From: Pseudomonas delhiensis
Lineage (GTDB): Bacteria > Pseudomonadota > Gammaproteobacteria > Pseudomonadales > Pseudomonadaceae
Direction: 5' to 3'
Assembly (NCBI RefSeq): GCF_900187975.1
Contig: NZ_FZPC01000002.1
Coordinates: forward strand, 124,001-188,000
DNA: 64,000 nt
In this document: piece by piece, positions 1-8,785 of the stretch
Numbering within the stretch: position 1 is the first letter of the stretch
Layout of the letters: the number at the start of each line of letters is the position of its first letter
Notes under the pieces: model-generated
Seen by the model: only the letters and a program-made list of their open reading frames with translations
Databases searched by the model: none
What the model was told of the DNA's origin: nothing
Made by a program: the position numbers and the translations under genes

Positions 1-2837
1 TTCATGAGCAGTGGTCCGCCGAGCGCCACGCCGACTTCGCCCAGGTCTGCGCCGCCAGCGACTTCGTCGCCGAGCAGGCGGCGCGCGATGCCGCGGGTTT
101 CCTCGAGCTGGTGGCCAGCGGCCGGCTGGACCGGCCGTTGGAGCGCGGCGAGATGCGCGCGCAACTGGAGGCGCTGCTGGCCGACTGCGCCGACGAGGAC
201 GAGCTGGGCCGCCGCCTGCGCCGCTTCCGCCGGCGCCAGCAGGTGCGCATCGTCTGGCGCGATCTGACCCGCGGCAGCGACCTGACCGGCACCTGCCGCG
301 ACCTTTCCGACCTCGCCGACACCTGCATCGACCTGGCCTACCGCTGGCTCTATGAAAGGCACTGCCAGCAGTTCGGCACGCCCATCGGCCACCGCTCCGG
401 CCTGCCGCAGCAGCTGGTGGTGCTGGGCATGGGCAAGCTCGGCGCCGGCGAGCTGAACCTGTCCTCGGACATCGACCTGATCTTCGGCTACCCCGAGGGC
501 GGCGAGACCCAGGGCGCCCGCCGCGCCCTGGACAACCAGGAGTTCTTCACCCGCCTGGGGCAGAAGCTGATCAAGGCGCTGGACGCCATCACCGTCGAAG
601 GCTTCGTCTTCCGCGTCGACATGCGCCTGCGCCCCTACGGCTCCAGCGGCCCGCTGGTGCACAGCTTCGCCGCGCTGGAGCAGTACTACCAGGACCAGGG
701 CCGCGACTGGGAACGCTACGCGATGATCAAGGCGCGGGTGGTCGGCGGCGACCAGGACGCCGGCCAGCGCCTGCTGGAGCTGCTGCGGCCGTTCGTCTAC
801 CGGCGCTACCTGGACTTCTCGGCCATCGAGGCGCTGCGCAACATGAAGCAGCTGATCCAGCAGGAGGTGCGGCGCAAGGGCATGAGCGAGAACATCAAGC
901 TCGGCGCCGGCGGCATCCGCGAGGTGGAATTCATCGCCCAGGCCTTCCAGCTGATCCACGGCGGCCGCGACCTGAGCCTGCAGCAGCGGCCGCTGCTGCG
1001 GGTGCTGGCGACCCTGGAGGGGCAGGGCTACCTGCCGCCGCAGGTGGTCGCCGAGCTGCGCGAGGGCTACCAGTTCCTGCGCTACGCCGAGCACGCCCTG
1101 CAGGCCATCGACGACCGGCAGACGCAGATGCTGCCGGAGGACGAGCTGTCGCGCATCCGCGTGGCCTTCATCATGGGCTTCGCCAACTGGTCGGCGTTCC
1201 ACGAGGCGATCAACCACTGGCGCGAGCGCGTCGACTGGCACTTCCGCCAGGTGATCGCCGACCCCGACGAGGACGAGAGCGGCGAGAACGAGGGCGCCAC
1301 GCCCGGCGCCGAGTGGCTGCCGCTGTGGGAAGAGCAGATGGACGAGGAGTCCGCCTGCCGGCAGCTGGCCGAGGCCGGCTTCGCCGAGCCGGCGGCGGCC
1401 TTCAAGCGGCTCATCGACCTGCGCCACGGCAACCAGGTGCGCGCCATGCAGCGCCTGGGCCGCGAGCGCCTGGACGCCTTCGTGCCGCGCCTTTTGAACA
1501 TGCTCGCCGAGCACGAGAAGCCGGACCTGACCCTGGAGCGCGTGCTGCCCCTGGTGGAGGCGGTGGCGCGGCGCTCGGCCTACCTGGTGCTGCTCACCGA
1601 GAACCCCGGCGCCCTGGAGCGGCTGCTGACGCTGTGCGCGGCCAGCCCGATGGTGGCCGAGCAGATCGCCAGGTTCCCCATCCTGCTCGACGAGCTGCTC
1701 AACGAGGGCCGCCTGCTGCGCCCGCCGCTGGCGCCGGAGCTGGCCGCCGAGCTGCGCGAGCGGCTGATGCGCATCCCCGAGGACGACCTCGAACAGCAGA
1801 TGGAGACCCTCCGTCACTTCAAGCTGGCCCATGGCCTGCGCGTGGTGGCCTCGGAAATCGCCGGCACCCTGCCGCTGATGAAGGTCAGCGACTACCTGAC
1901 CTGGCTCGCCGAGGCCATCCTCGAACAGGTCCTGGCCCTGGCCTGGCACCAGTTGGTGCAGCGCCACGGCCGGCCGCTGCGGGCCGACGGCACGCCCTGC
2001 GACACCGACTTCATCATCGTCGGCTACGGCAAGGTCGGCGGCCTGGAGCTGGGCCACGGCTCGGACCTGGACCTGGTGTTCATCCACGACGGCGACCCGC
2101 AGCGCGAGACCGACGGCGCCAAGCCCATCGACGGCTCGCAGTTCTTCACCCGCCTGGGGCAGAAGATCATCCACTTCCTCACCGCCCAGACCACCTCCGG
2201 TGCGCTCTACGAGGTGGACATGCGCCTGCGCCCCAGCGGCGCCGCCGGCCTGCTGGTGAGTTCGCTGGCGGCCTTCCAGGCCTACCAGCAGAACGAGGCC
2301 TGGACCTGGGAGCACCAGGCCCTGGTGCGCGCCCGCGTGCTGGCCGGCAGCCCGCGCGTGGCCGAAGCCTTCGAGGGCATCCGCGCCGCGGTGGTGGGGC
2401 GCCATCGCGACCTGGCCGAGCTGCGCCGCGAGGTCAGCGAGATGCGCGCGAAGATGCGCGACAACCTGGGCACCCCCGCGACCGCCGCCGGCACCGCGCC
2501 GAATGCCTTCGAAGCCGCGGCGCCCTTCGATCTCAAGCAGGATGCCGGTGGTATCGTCGATATCGAATTTATGGTGCAATATGCGGCCCTTGCCTGGTCG
2601 TGGCAGCACCCTGGGTTGCTGCAGTTCACCGACAACATCCGCATCCTGGAAGGGTTGGAGCGGGCTGGCCTGATCGCCAGCGAGGACGTCCGTTTCCTGC
2701 AGGAGGCCTACAAGGCCTATCGCGCAGCCGCGCACCGTCTGGCGCTGCAGAAACAGCCAGGGGTAGTGGGCGGCGACCGTTTCCATGAAGAGCGCCGCGG
2801 AGTGATGCGGGTCTGGCGCGAGCTCGAGCTCGCCTGA
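1..2837 (+). CDS. glnE: Glutamine synthetase adenylyltransferase/deadenylase (5' end missing)
   Basis: The reading frame is open from base 3 at the window edge, so the N-terminus lies outside; 944 residues are visible of a family usually near 950-1000. The enzyme adds AMP to, or removes it from, glutamine synthetase in response to PII and glutamine. Two nucleotidyltransferase modules are visible: one with GMGKLGAGELNLSSDIDLIF (about residues 141-160 of the visible part) and one with GYGKVGGLELGHGSDLDLVF in the second half. Both keep the G-S/S-D-x-D metal-binding pattern of the family. The deadenylase half comes first and the adenylylase half second, as known for GlnE. The gene ends 82 bp before ilvE. 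Identification is firm. Confidence 0.96.
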   Translation, partial: HEQWSAERHADFAQVCAASDFVAEQAARDAAGFLELVASGRLDRPLERGEMRAQLEALLADCADEDELGRRLRRFRRRQQVRIVWRDLTRGSDLTGTCRDLSDLADTCIDLAYRWLYERHCQQFGTPIGHRSGLPQQLVVLGMGKLGAGELNLSSDIDLIFGYPEGGETQGARRALDNQEFFTRLGQKLIKALDAITVEGFVFRVDMRLRPYGSSGPLVHSFAALEQYYQDQGRDWERYAMIKARVVGGDQDAGQRLLELLRPFVYRRYLDFSAIEALRNMKQLIQQEVRRKGMSENIKLGAGGIREVEFIAQAFQLIHGGRDLSLQQRPLLRVLATLEGQGYLPPQVVAELREGYQFLRYAEHALQAIDDRQTQMLPEDELSRIRVAFIMGFANWSAFHEAINHWRERVDWHFRQVIADPDEDESGENEGATPGAEWLPLWEEQMDEESACRQLAEAGFAEPAAAFKRLIDLRHGNQVRAMQRLGRERLDAFVPRLLNMLAEHEKPDLTLERVLPLVEAVARRSAYLVLLTENPGALERLLTLCAASPMVAEQIARFPILLDELLNEGRLLRPPLAPELAAELRERLMRIPEDDLEQQMETLRHFKLAHGLRVVASEIAGTLPLMKVSDYLTWLAEAILEQVLALAWHQLVQRHGRPLRADGTPCDTDFIIVGYGKVGGLELGHGSDLDLVFIHDGDPQRETDGAKPIDGSQFFTRLGQKIIHFLTAQTTSGALYEVDMRLRPSGAAGLLVSSLAAFQAYQQNEAWTWEHQALVRARVLAGSPRVAEAFEGIRAAVVGRHRDLAELRREVSEMRAKMRDNLGTPATAAGTAPNAFEAAAPFDLKQDAGGIVDIEFMVQYAALAWSWQHPGLLQFTDNIRILEGLERAGLIASEDVRFLQEAYKAYRAAAHRLALQKQPGVVGGDRFHEERRGVMRVWRELELA

Positions 2838-2855
2838 TCCCGGGCAGTACGCACA

Positions 2856-2887
2856 GGTCGCCGGCGGGGCTGGGTTCCGCGGCGACC
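2856..2887 (+). terminator. Hairpin in the glnE-ilvE gap
   Basis: GGTCGCCGGCGG and CCGCGGCGACC pair around a short loop with one bulged base. No T-run follows, so it may be a weak terminator, a processing site or a leader hairpin for ilvE rather than a classical intrinsic terminator. Confidence 0.3.
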
Positions 2888-2919
2888 GGACGACGAATTT
2901 CTGTGAGGAGCTGGCAAAT

Positions 2920-3843
2920 ATGTCGATGGCCGATCGTGATGGCGTGATCTGGTATGACGGCGAACTGGTGCAGTGGCGCGAGGCGACCACCCACGTTCTG
3001 ACCCACACCCTGCACTACGGCATGGGCGTGTTCGAGGGCGTGCGCGCCTACGACACCCCGCAGGGCACCGCGATCTTCCGCCTGCAGGCCCACACCGACC
3101 GTCTCTTCGACTCGGCGCACATCATGAACATGAAGATGCCGTTCACCAAGGAAGAGATCAACGAAGCGACCCGCGCCGCGGTCCGCGAGAACAACCTGGA
3201 AAGCGCCTACATCCGCCCGATGGTGTTCTACGGAAGCGAAGGCATGGGCCTGCGCGCCGCCGGCCTGAAGGTCCACGTGATAGTCGCCGCCTGGCACTGG
3301 GGCGCCTACATGGGCGACGACGCCCTGGAGCAGGGCATCAAGGTGCGCACCAGCTCCTTCACCCGCCACCACGTGAACATCTCGATGACCCGCGCCAAGT
3401 CCAACGGCGCCTACATCAACTCGATGCTGGCCCTGCAGGAAGCCATCTCCGGCGGCGCCGACGAGGCCATGATGCTGGACCCCGAAGGCTACGTGGCCGA
3501 GGGTTCGGGCGAGAACATCTTCATCATCAAGGACGGCGTGATCTACACCCCGGAAGTCACCGCCTGCCTGAACGGCATCACCCGCAACACCGTGCTGACC
3601 CTGGCCGACGAGCTGGGCATCAAGGTGGTGGAGAAGCGCATCACCCGCGACGAGGTGTACATCGCCGACGAGGCCTTCTTCACCGGCACCGCCGCCGAAG
3701 TCACCCCGATCCGCGAGGTGGACGGCCGGCAGATCGGCATCGGCCGCCGCGGCCCGGTGACCGAGCAACTGCAGAAGGCCTACTTCGACCTGGTCACCGG
3801 CAAGACCAGCGCCCATCCGGAGTGGCGCACACTGGTACGATAA
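2920..3843 (+). CDS. ilvE: Branched-chain amino acid aminotransferase
   Basis: A 307-residue PLP fold-type IV transaminase that exchanges amino groups between glutamate and the 2-oxo acids of valine, leucine and isoleucine. It opens with MSMADRDGVIWYDGELVQW, then has the family stretch HYGMGVFEGVRAY, the region TRAKSNGAYINSMLA holding the PLP lysine, and the C-terminal EVFTG-like block AFFTGTAAEVTPI. The ATG at 2920 is preceded by GAGGAG with a 9-nt spacer, a good ribosome binding site. Length and motifs fit IlvE closely. It lies between glnE and the LPS core genes, the arrangement I recall for P. aeruginosa. Confidence 0.95.
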   Translation: MSMADRDGVIWYDGELVQWREATTHVLTHTLHYGMGVFEGVRAYDTPQGTAIFRLQAHTDRLFDSAHIMNMKMPFTKEEINEATRAAVRENNLESAYIRPMVFYGSEGMGLRAAGLKVHVIVAAWHWGAYMGDDALEQGIKVRTSSFTRHHVNISMTRAKSNGAYINSMLALQEAISGGADEAMMLDPEGYVAEGSGENIFIIKDGVIYTPEVTACLNGITRNTVLTLADELGIKVVEKRITRDEVYIADEAFFTGTAAEVTPIREVDGRQIGIGRRGPVTEQLQKAYFDLVTGKTSAHPEWRTLVR

Positions 3844-3925
3844 GCTGCAAGCATCGAGCCTCAAGCCGCAAGCGGGAGCACTTCCGGCTTGCGGCTTGAA
3901 GCTTTCAGCTTGAAGCTTCCCGACT
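3844..3925 (+). repeat. Seven-base-periodic inverted repeat between ilvE and waaF
   Basis: The whole gap is a long imperfect hairpin built from 7-base units such as AAGCCGC and AAGCTTG. The central part pairs perfectly: 3861-3873 with 3887-3899, 13 bp. Related units occur at 33443, 37262, 42253 and, weakly, 47080. It could act as a terminator for ilvE or as an RNA processing site before waaF. Confidence 0.7.
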
Positions 3926-4960
3926 ATGAATATTCTGATCGTAGGTCCCTCCTGGGTCGGCGACATGGTGATGGCGCAGACGCTCTTCGAGTGCCTGAAG
4001 CGCGAACACCCCGACTGCCAGATCGACGTGCTGGCGCCCGACTGGAGCCGGCCGATCCTCGAACGCATGCCCGAAGTGCGCCAGGCCCTGAGCTTCCCGC
4101 TCGGCCACGGCGTGCTCGACGTCGCCGCGCGCCGGCGCATCGGCAAGTCCCTGGTTGGCCGGTACGACCAGGCGATCCTCCTGCCCAACTCGCTCAAGTC
4201 CGCCCTGGTGCCGTTCTTCGCCGGCATTCCCCGGCGCACCGGCTGGAAGGGCGAGATGCGCTACGGCATGCTCAACGACATCCGCAAGCTCGACAAGCAG
4301 CGCTACCCACTGATGATCGAGCGCTTCATGGCCCTGGCCTACCCGCCGGGCACCGAGCTGCCCAGGCCCTACCCGCAGCCGCGCCTGGCCATCGACCCGG
4401 CCAGCCGCGACGCGGCCCTGGCCAAGTTCGGCCTGAGCCTGGACCGCCCGGTGCTGGCGCTGTGCCCCGGCGCCGAGTTCGGCGAGGCCAAGCGCTGGCC
4501 GGCGGAATACTACGCCAAGGTCGCCGAGGCGAAGATCCGCGCCGGCTGGCAGGTGTGGATCTTCGGCTCGAAGAACGACCACCCCGGCGGCGAGGACATT
4601 CGCTCGCGGCTGATCCCCGGCCTGCGCGAGGAGTCGCTGAACCTCGCCGGCGAAACCGCCCTGGCCGAGGCCATCGACCTGATGTCCTGCGCATCCGCCG
4701 TGGTCAGCAACGACTCCGGCCTGATGCACGTGGCCGCCGCGCTGAACCGCCCGCTGGTGGCGGTGTACGGCTCCACCTCGCCGCAGTTCACTCCGCCGCT
4801 GGCCGATGCCGTGGAAATCGTCCGCCTGGGCCTGGAATGCAGCCCCTGCTTCGACCGCGTGTGCCGCTTCGGCCACTACAACTGCCTGCGCGAGCTGCCG
4901 CCGTCGATGGTGCTGCAGGCGCTCGACCGCCTGGTCGCGGACCCGGTCGACGTCGAATGA
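3926..4960 (+). CDS. waaF: ADP-heptose:LPS heptosyltransferase II
   Basis: A 344-residue GT9 family glycosyltransferase that adds the second L,D-heptose to the inner core on the cytoplasmic face of the inner membrane. The N-terminus MNILIVGPSWVGDMVMAQTL and the C-terminal block with SNDSGLMHVAAAL followed by VAVYGSTSPQFTPP are typical of WaaF; the cysteine-containing tail ECSPCFDRVCRFGHYNC is also characteristic. No strong Shine-Dalgarno precedes the ATG, because the upstream gap is a repeat hairpin. The stop overlaps the waaC start (ATGA at 4957-4960), so translation is probably coupled. Confidence 0.95.
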   Translation: MNILIVGPSWVGDMVMAQTLFECLKREHPDCQIDVLAPDWSRPILERMPEVRQALSFPLGHGVLDVAARRRIGKSLVGRYDQAILLPNSLKSALVPFFAGIPRRTGWKGEMRYGMLNDIRKLDKQRYPLMIERFMALAYPPGTELPRPYPQPRLAIDPASRDAALAKFGLSLDRPVLALCPGAEFGEAKRWPAEYYAKVAEAKIRAGWQVWIFGSKNDHPGGEDIRSRLIPGLREESLNLAGETALAEAIDLMSCASAVVSNDSGLMHVAAALNRPLVAVYGSTSPQFTPPLADAVEIVRLGLECSPCFDRVCRFGHYNCLRELPPSMVLQALDRLVADPVDVE

Positions 4961-6024
4961 GGGTACTGCTGATCAAGACGTCGTCCCTGGGCGACGTCAT
5001 CCATACCCTGCCGGCGCTCACCGACGCCGCCCGGGCCATCCCCGGCATCCAGTTAGACTGGGTGGTCGAGGAGGGCTTCGCCGAGATCCCGGCCTGGCAC
5101 CCGGCGGTGGCCCAGGTCATCCCGGTGGCCATCCGGCGCTGGCGCAAGAACCTCTGGCAGACCCTGAAGAACGGCGAGTGGCGGCGCTTCAAGAAACGCC
5201 TGCGCGAGGTCGACTACGACCTGGTGATCGATGCCCAGGGCCTGCTCAAGAGCGCCTGGCTGACGCGCTACGCGAAGAAGGTGCCGGTCGCCGGGCTGGA
5301 CAGGGAGTCCGCGCGCGAGCCGGCGGCCAGCCGCTTCTACGACCGCGGCTACCGCGTCGCCTGGGGCCAGCATGCGGTGGAGCGCGTGCGCCAGCTGTTC
5401 GCCCAGGCGCTGGACTATCCATTGCCCGCGGGCGTCGGCGACTACGGGCTGGACCGCGGCCTGCTGATCGATCAGAGCGCCGGCGAGCCTTATCTGGTCT
5501 TCCTGCACGGCACCACCTGGGTCACCAAGCACTGGCCCGAGGCCTACTGGCGCGAGCTGGCCGAGCGCATGGGCGAGCGCGGCTGGTCGGTCAGGCTGCC
5601 CTGGGGCAACGACAACGAGCGCCAGCGCGCCGAGCGCATCGCCCAGGGCTTGGAAAACGCCTCGGTGCTCCCCAAATTATCCCTCGCAGGCATGGCCAAG
5701 GTCCTGGCCGGCGCTTCCGCCTGCGTGGCGGTGGACACCGGGCTCGGACACCTGGCCGCCGCCCTGGACGTGCCGACGCTGTCGCTTTTCGGCCCGACCA
5801 ATCCCGGGCTGACCGGCGCCTACGGGCGTTCCCAGGTGCACCTGGCCAGCGACTGGCCCTGCGCACCCTGCCTGCAGAAGACCTGCACCTACCAGCCGAC
5901 GGCCGAAGACAAGCGCCAGTTCGACCTGCGGCAAGAGCAGCCCCTGTGCTTCACGCGCCTGAACCCGCAGCGCGTGGCACTGCAACTGGAGGCGCTGCTG
6001 CTGGCCCCGGAGACGCTTCGATGA
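4957..6024 (+). CDS. waaC: ADP-heptose:LPS heptosyltransferase I
   Basis: A 355-residue GT9 enzyme that transfers the first heptose to Kdo of the LPS inner core. It starts MRVLLIKTSSLGDVIHTLPA, the standard WaaC N-terminus with the SLGD donor-site loop, and contains VDTGLGHLAAALDVPTLSLF, the ADP-heptose binding segment. The ATG at 4957 is chosen because it overlaps the waaF stop in an ATGA arrangement and gives the family length; the frame is open much further upstream, but that part is unrelated sequence. Its own stop overlaps the waaG start by 4 nt. Confidence 0.95.
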   Translation: MRVLLIKTSSLGDVIHTLPALTDAARAIPGIQLDWVVEEGFAEIPAWHPAVAQVIPVAIRRWRKNLWQTLKNGEWRRFKKRLREVDYDLVIDAQGLLKSAWLTRYAKKVPVAGLDRESAREPAASRFYDRGYRVAWGQHAVERVRQLFAQALDYPLPAGVGDYGLDRGLLIDQSAGEPYLVFLHGTTWVTKHWPEAYWRELAERMGERGWSVRLPWGNDNERQRAERIAQGLENASVLPKLSLAGMAKVLAGASACVAVDTGLGHLAAALDVPTLSLFGPTNPGLTGAYGRSQVHLASDWPCAPCLQKTCTYQPTAEDKRQFDLRQEQPLCFTRLNPQRVALQLEALLLAPETLR

Positions 6025-7142
6025 AACTGGCTTTCGTCCTGTACAAGTACTTCCCGTTCGGCGGGTTGCAGCGCGACTTCATGCGCATCGCCCTTGAATG
6101 CCAGAAGCGCGGCCATGCCATCCGCGTCTACACGCCGATCTGGGAAGGCGAGGTGCCGCCCGGCTTCGACGTGCGCGTGGCGCCGGTCAAGGCACTGTTC
6201 AACCATCGCCGCAACGAGAAGTTCAGTGCCTGGCTGGCCGCGGACCTGGCCCGCGACCCGGTGGACCGGGTGATCGGCTTCAACAAGATGCCCGGCCTTG
6301 ACGTCTACTACGCCGCCGACGGCTGCTTCGAGGACAAGGCGCAGACCCTGCGCAACCCGGTCTACCGCCGCTGGGGCCGCTACAAGCACTTCGCCGACTA
6401 CGAGCGGGCGGTGTTCGCCCCCGGGTCGAAGACCGAGGTGCTGATGATCTCCGAGGTCCAGCAGCCGCTGTTCATCAAGCACTACCACACCCCGATCGAG
6501 CGCTTCCACCTGCTGCCCCCGGGCATCGCCCAGGACCGCCGGGCGCCGGCCAACGCCGCGGAAATCCGCGCCGACTTCCGCCGCGAGTTCGAGCTGGCCG
6601 ACGACGACCTGCTGCTGGTGCAGATCGGCTCGGGCTTCAAGACCAAGGGCCTGGACCGCAGCCTCAAGGCCCTGGCGGCGCTGCCGCGGGCGCTGCGCAA
6701 GCGCACCCGGCTGATCGCCATCGGCCAGGACGACCCCAGGCCCTTCCTGCTGCAGGTCAAGGCCCTGGGCCTGTCGGACCAGGTGCAGATCCTCAAGGGC
6801 CGCAGCGACATCCCGCGCTTCCTGCTCGGCGCCGACCTGCTGATCCACCCGGCCTACAACGAGAACACCGGCACCGTGCTGCTGGAGGCCGTGGTGGCCG
6901 GGCTGCCGGTGCTGGTCACCGACGTCTGCGGCTACGCCCACTACATCGCCGAGGCCGATGCCGGCCGCGTGGTGCCTTCGCCCTTCGAGCAGGACGCCTT
7001 CAACCGCATGCTGGCGCAGATGCTCGAAGACGACGCGGCGCGCGCCGCCTGGTCGCGCAACGGCCTGGCCTTCGCCGACACGGCGGACCTGTACTCCATG
7101 CCGCAGCACGCCGCGGACGTGATCCTGCAGGAGCGCCCATGA
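6021..7142 (+). CDS. waaG: LPS core UDP-glucosyltransferase I / GT4 family
   Basis: A 373-residue GT-B glycosyltransferase that extends the inner core by a hexose onto heptose II. The start MKLAFVLYKYFPFGGLQRDF is typical of WaaG, with the GGLQRD acceptor-side loop. The C-terminal half has IGSGFKTKGLDRSLKALAAL and the nucleotide-sugar E-x7-E segment HPAYNENTGTVLLEAVVAG. The ATG overlaps the waaC stop (ATGA, 6021-6024). It is followed by a REPIN that separates it from waaP. Confidence 0.94.
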   Translation: MKLAFVLYKYFPFGGLQRDFMRIALECQKRGHAIRVYTPIWEGEVPPGFDVRVAPVKALFNHRRNEKFSAWLAADLARDPVDRVIGFNKMPGLDVYYAADGCFEDKAQTLRNPVYRRWGRYKHFADYERAVFAPGSKTEVLMISEVQQPLFIKHYHTPIERFHLLPPGIAQDRRAPANAAEIRADFRREFELADDDLLLVQIGSGFKTKGLDRSLKALAALPRALRKRTRLIAIGQDDPRPFLLQVKALGLSDQVQILKGRSDIPRFLLGADLLIHPAYNENTGTVLLEAVVAGLPVLVTDVCGYAHYIAEADAGRVVPSPFEQDAFNRMLAQMLEDDAARAAWSRNGLAFADTADLYSMPQHAADVILQERP

Positions 7143-7165
7143 ACACCCCTCTCCCCGGCTTCCCT

Positions 7166-7230
7166 GTAGGAGCGAGCTTGCTCGCGAACGCTTCCGCGCC
7201 GGACAGGTTCGCGAGCAAGCTCGCTCCTAC
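7166..7230. repeat. REPIN (two inverted REPs) between waaG and waaP
   Basis: Two 24-nt arms, 7166-7189 (begins GTAGGAGCGAGC) and 7207-7230, are perfect reverse complements around a 17-nt loop. This is the Pseudomonas REP type. The same 24-nt arms recur at 37317-37388, and in worn form at 32523 and 32787. It interrupts an otherwise overlapping operon and could modulate mRNA stability between waaG and waaP. Confidence 0.88.
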
Positions 7231-7244
7231 GAAGGGTTTCCGCC

Positions 7245-8051
7245 ATGAAGCTTGAGCTGCACGAGCCCTTCAAGCGCCTGTGGGCCGGCAAGGACCCCTT
7301 CGTCGAGGTGGAGCGCCTGCAGGGCAAGGTCTACCGCGAGCTGGAAGGCCGCCGCACCCTGCGCACCGAGGTCGACGGCCGTGGCTACTTCGTCAAGATC
7401 CACCGCGGCATCGGCTGGGGCGAGATCTTCAAGAACCTGCTCAGCGCCAAGCTCCCGGTGCTCGGCGCCGGCCAGGAGCAGCGCGCCCTGGAGCGGCTGC
7501 ACCAGGCGGGCGTCGCGACCATGACCGCGGTGGCCTATGGCGAGCGCGGCAGCGACCCGGCGCGCCAGCACTCGTTCATCGTCACCGAGGAGCTGGCCCC
7601 CACCATCGACCTCGAACAGCTCTCGCTGAACTGGCTGCGCGAGCCGCCGGCGCCGCGCTTCAAGCGCGCGCTGATCGACGAAGTGGCGAAGATGGTCGGC
7701 ACCATGCACCGCGCCGGGGTGAACCACCGCGACTGCTACATCTGCCACTTTCTGCTGCACACCGACCGGGCGCCGACGCCCGACGACCTGCGCCTGTCGG
7801 TGATCGACCTGCACCGCGCCCAGACCCGCGCCGCCACGCCGCGCCGCTGGCGCGACAAGGACCTGGCCGCGCTGTACTTCTCGGCGCTGGACATCGGCCT
7901 GACGCAACGCGACAAGCTACGCTTCCTGCGCGGTTACTTCCGCAAGCCCCTGCGCGACATCCTCCGCGAGGAGGCCGCGCTGCTCGCCTGGATGGAGCGC
8001 AAGGCCGCCAGACTCTACGATCGCAAGCAGCGCTACGGAGACCTGCTCTGA
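7245..8051 (+). CDS. waaP: LPS heptose I kinase
   Basis: A 268-residue eukaryotic-like kinase that phosphorylates heptose I of the inner core. In P. aeruginosa this gene is known to be essential for outer-membrane integrity. It has the catalytic loop HRDCYICHF with Asp163, and a metal-binding Asp in LSVIDLHRAQ. AAGGG lies 8 nt before the ATG. The stop TGA shares one base with the next ATG (TGATG at 8049-8053). It is the first of four adjacent kinase-fold genes. Confidence 0.94.
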   Translation: MKLELHEPFKRLWAGKDPFVEVERLQGKVYRELEGRRTLRTEVDGRGYFVKIHRGIGWGEIFKNLLSAKLPVLGAGQEQRALERLHQAGVATMTAVAYGERGSDPARQHSFIVTEELAPTIDLEQLSLNWLREPPAPRFKRALIDEVAKMVGTMHRAGVNHRDCYICHFLLHTDRAPTPDDLRLSVIDLHRAQTRAATPRRWRDKDLAALYFSALDIGLTQRDKLRFLRGYFRKPLRDILREEAALLAWMERKAARLYDRKQRYGDLL

Positions 8052-8785
8052 TGTCGGGCTGGACCCTGGAACCCGCCTACAGCCACCTGTCCGCCGACTT
8101 CGGCAGCCTGGACGCGGTGTTCGCCCTGCAGGGCGAGCGCCTGACCAAGGACCCCAAGTCCGAAGTGATCCGCATCGAGCGCGACGGCGTGCGCTACTAC
8201 GTCAAGCGCTACAACAGCGCCGGCAAGGGTTACCACCGCTACCTGGCGCGGCCGCGGATCAAGGCCGAGTGGCAGAACCTCAAGCAGTTCGCCAAGTGGG
8301 GCATCCCCACCGCCGAAGTGGTGGCCTGGGGCCTGGAGCGCCGGCGCGGCGCCTTCGTCCGCGGCGCCATGATCACCCGCGAGGTGCCGGACACCGAGGA
8401 CCTGGCCGCGCTGGCCCGGCGCGACGACCCGCGCCTGCGCGACCGCGCCTGGGTCGACCACGTCAGCCGGCAGCTGGCGGCGCACACGCGGCTGATGCAC
8501 GACCACCACTTCACCCACAACGACCTGAAGTGGCGCAACATCCTGGTCGATTCCGCCGGCACCGTGTATTTCATCGACTGCCCGATCGGCGACTACTGGG
8601 TCAGCTTCATGCTGCGCCACCGCATCACCAAGGACCTGGCGACCCTGGACAAGGTGGCCAAGCACCACCTCTCCGCCACCCAGCGCCTGCGCTTCTATCT
8701 GCAGTACCGCCGGCGCGAGCGGCTGAACGCCTCGGACAAGCAGCGCGTCCGGCGCATCGCCCATTTCTACGAGGGACGCGAGTGA
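8051..8785 (+). CDS. wapP: LPS core kinase, WapP-type (InaA/Kdo-kinase family)
   Basis: A 244-residue kinase-fold protein. Lys52 in YYVKRYN is the likely ATP lysine. The catalytic loop is HNDLKWRNIL with Asp158 and Asn163, and the metal-binding Asp is in FIDCPIGDYW, so all active-site landmarks are present and it is probably an active sugar kinase. Position directly after waaP matches PA5008 (wapP) of P. aeruginosa as I recall it, a gene implicated in inner-core phosphorylation. The exact acceptor site cannot be read from sequence. Its stop overlaps the GTG of the next gene. Confidence 0.82.
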   Translation: MSGWTLEPAYSHLSADFGSLDAVFALQGERLTKDPKSEVIRIERDGVRYYVKRYNSAGKGYHRYLARPRIKAEWQNLKQFAKWGIPTAEVVAWGLERRRGAFVRGAMITREVPDTEDLAALARRDDPRLRDRAWVDHVSRQLAAHTRLMHDHHFTHNDLKWRNILVDSAGTVYFIDCPIGDYWVSFMLRHRITKDLATLDKVAKHHLSATQRLRFYLQYRRRERLNASDKQRVRRIAHFYEGRE

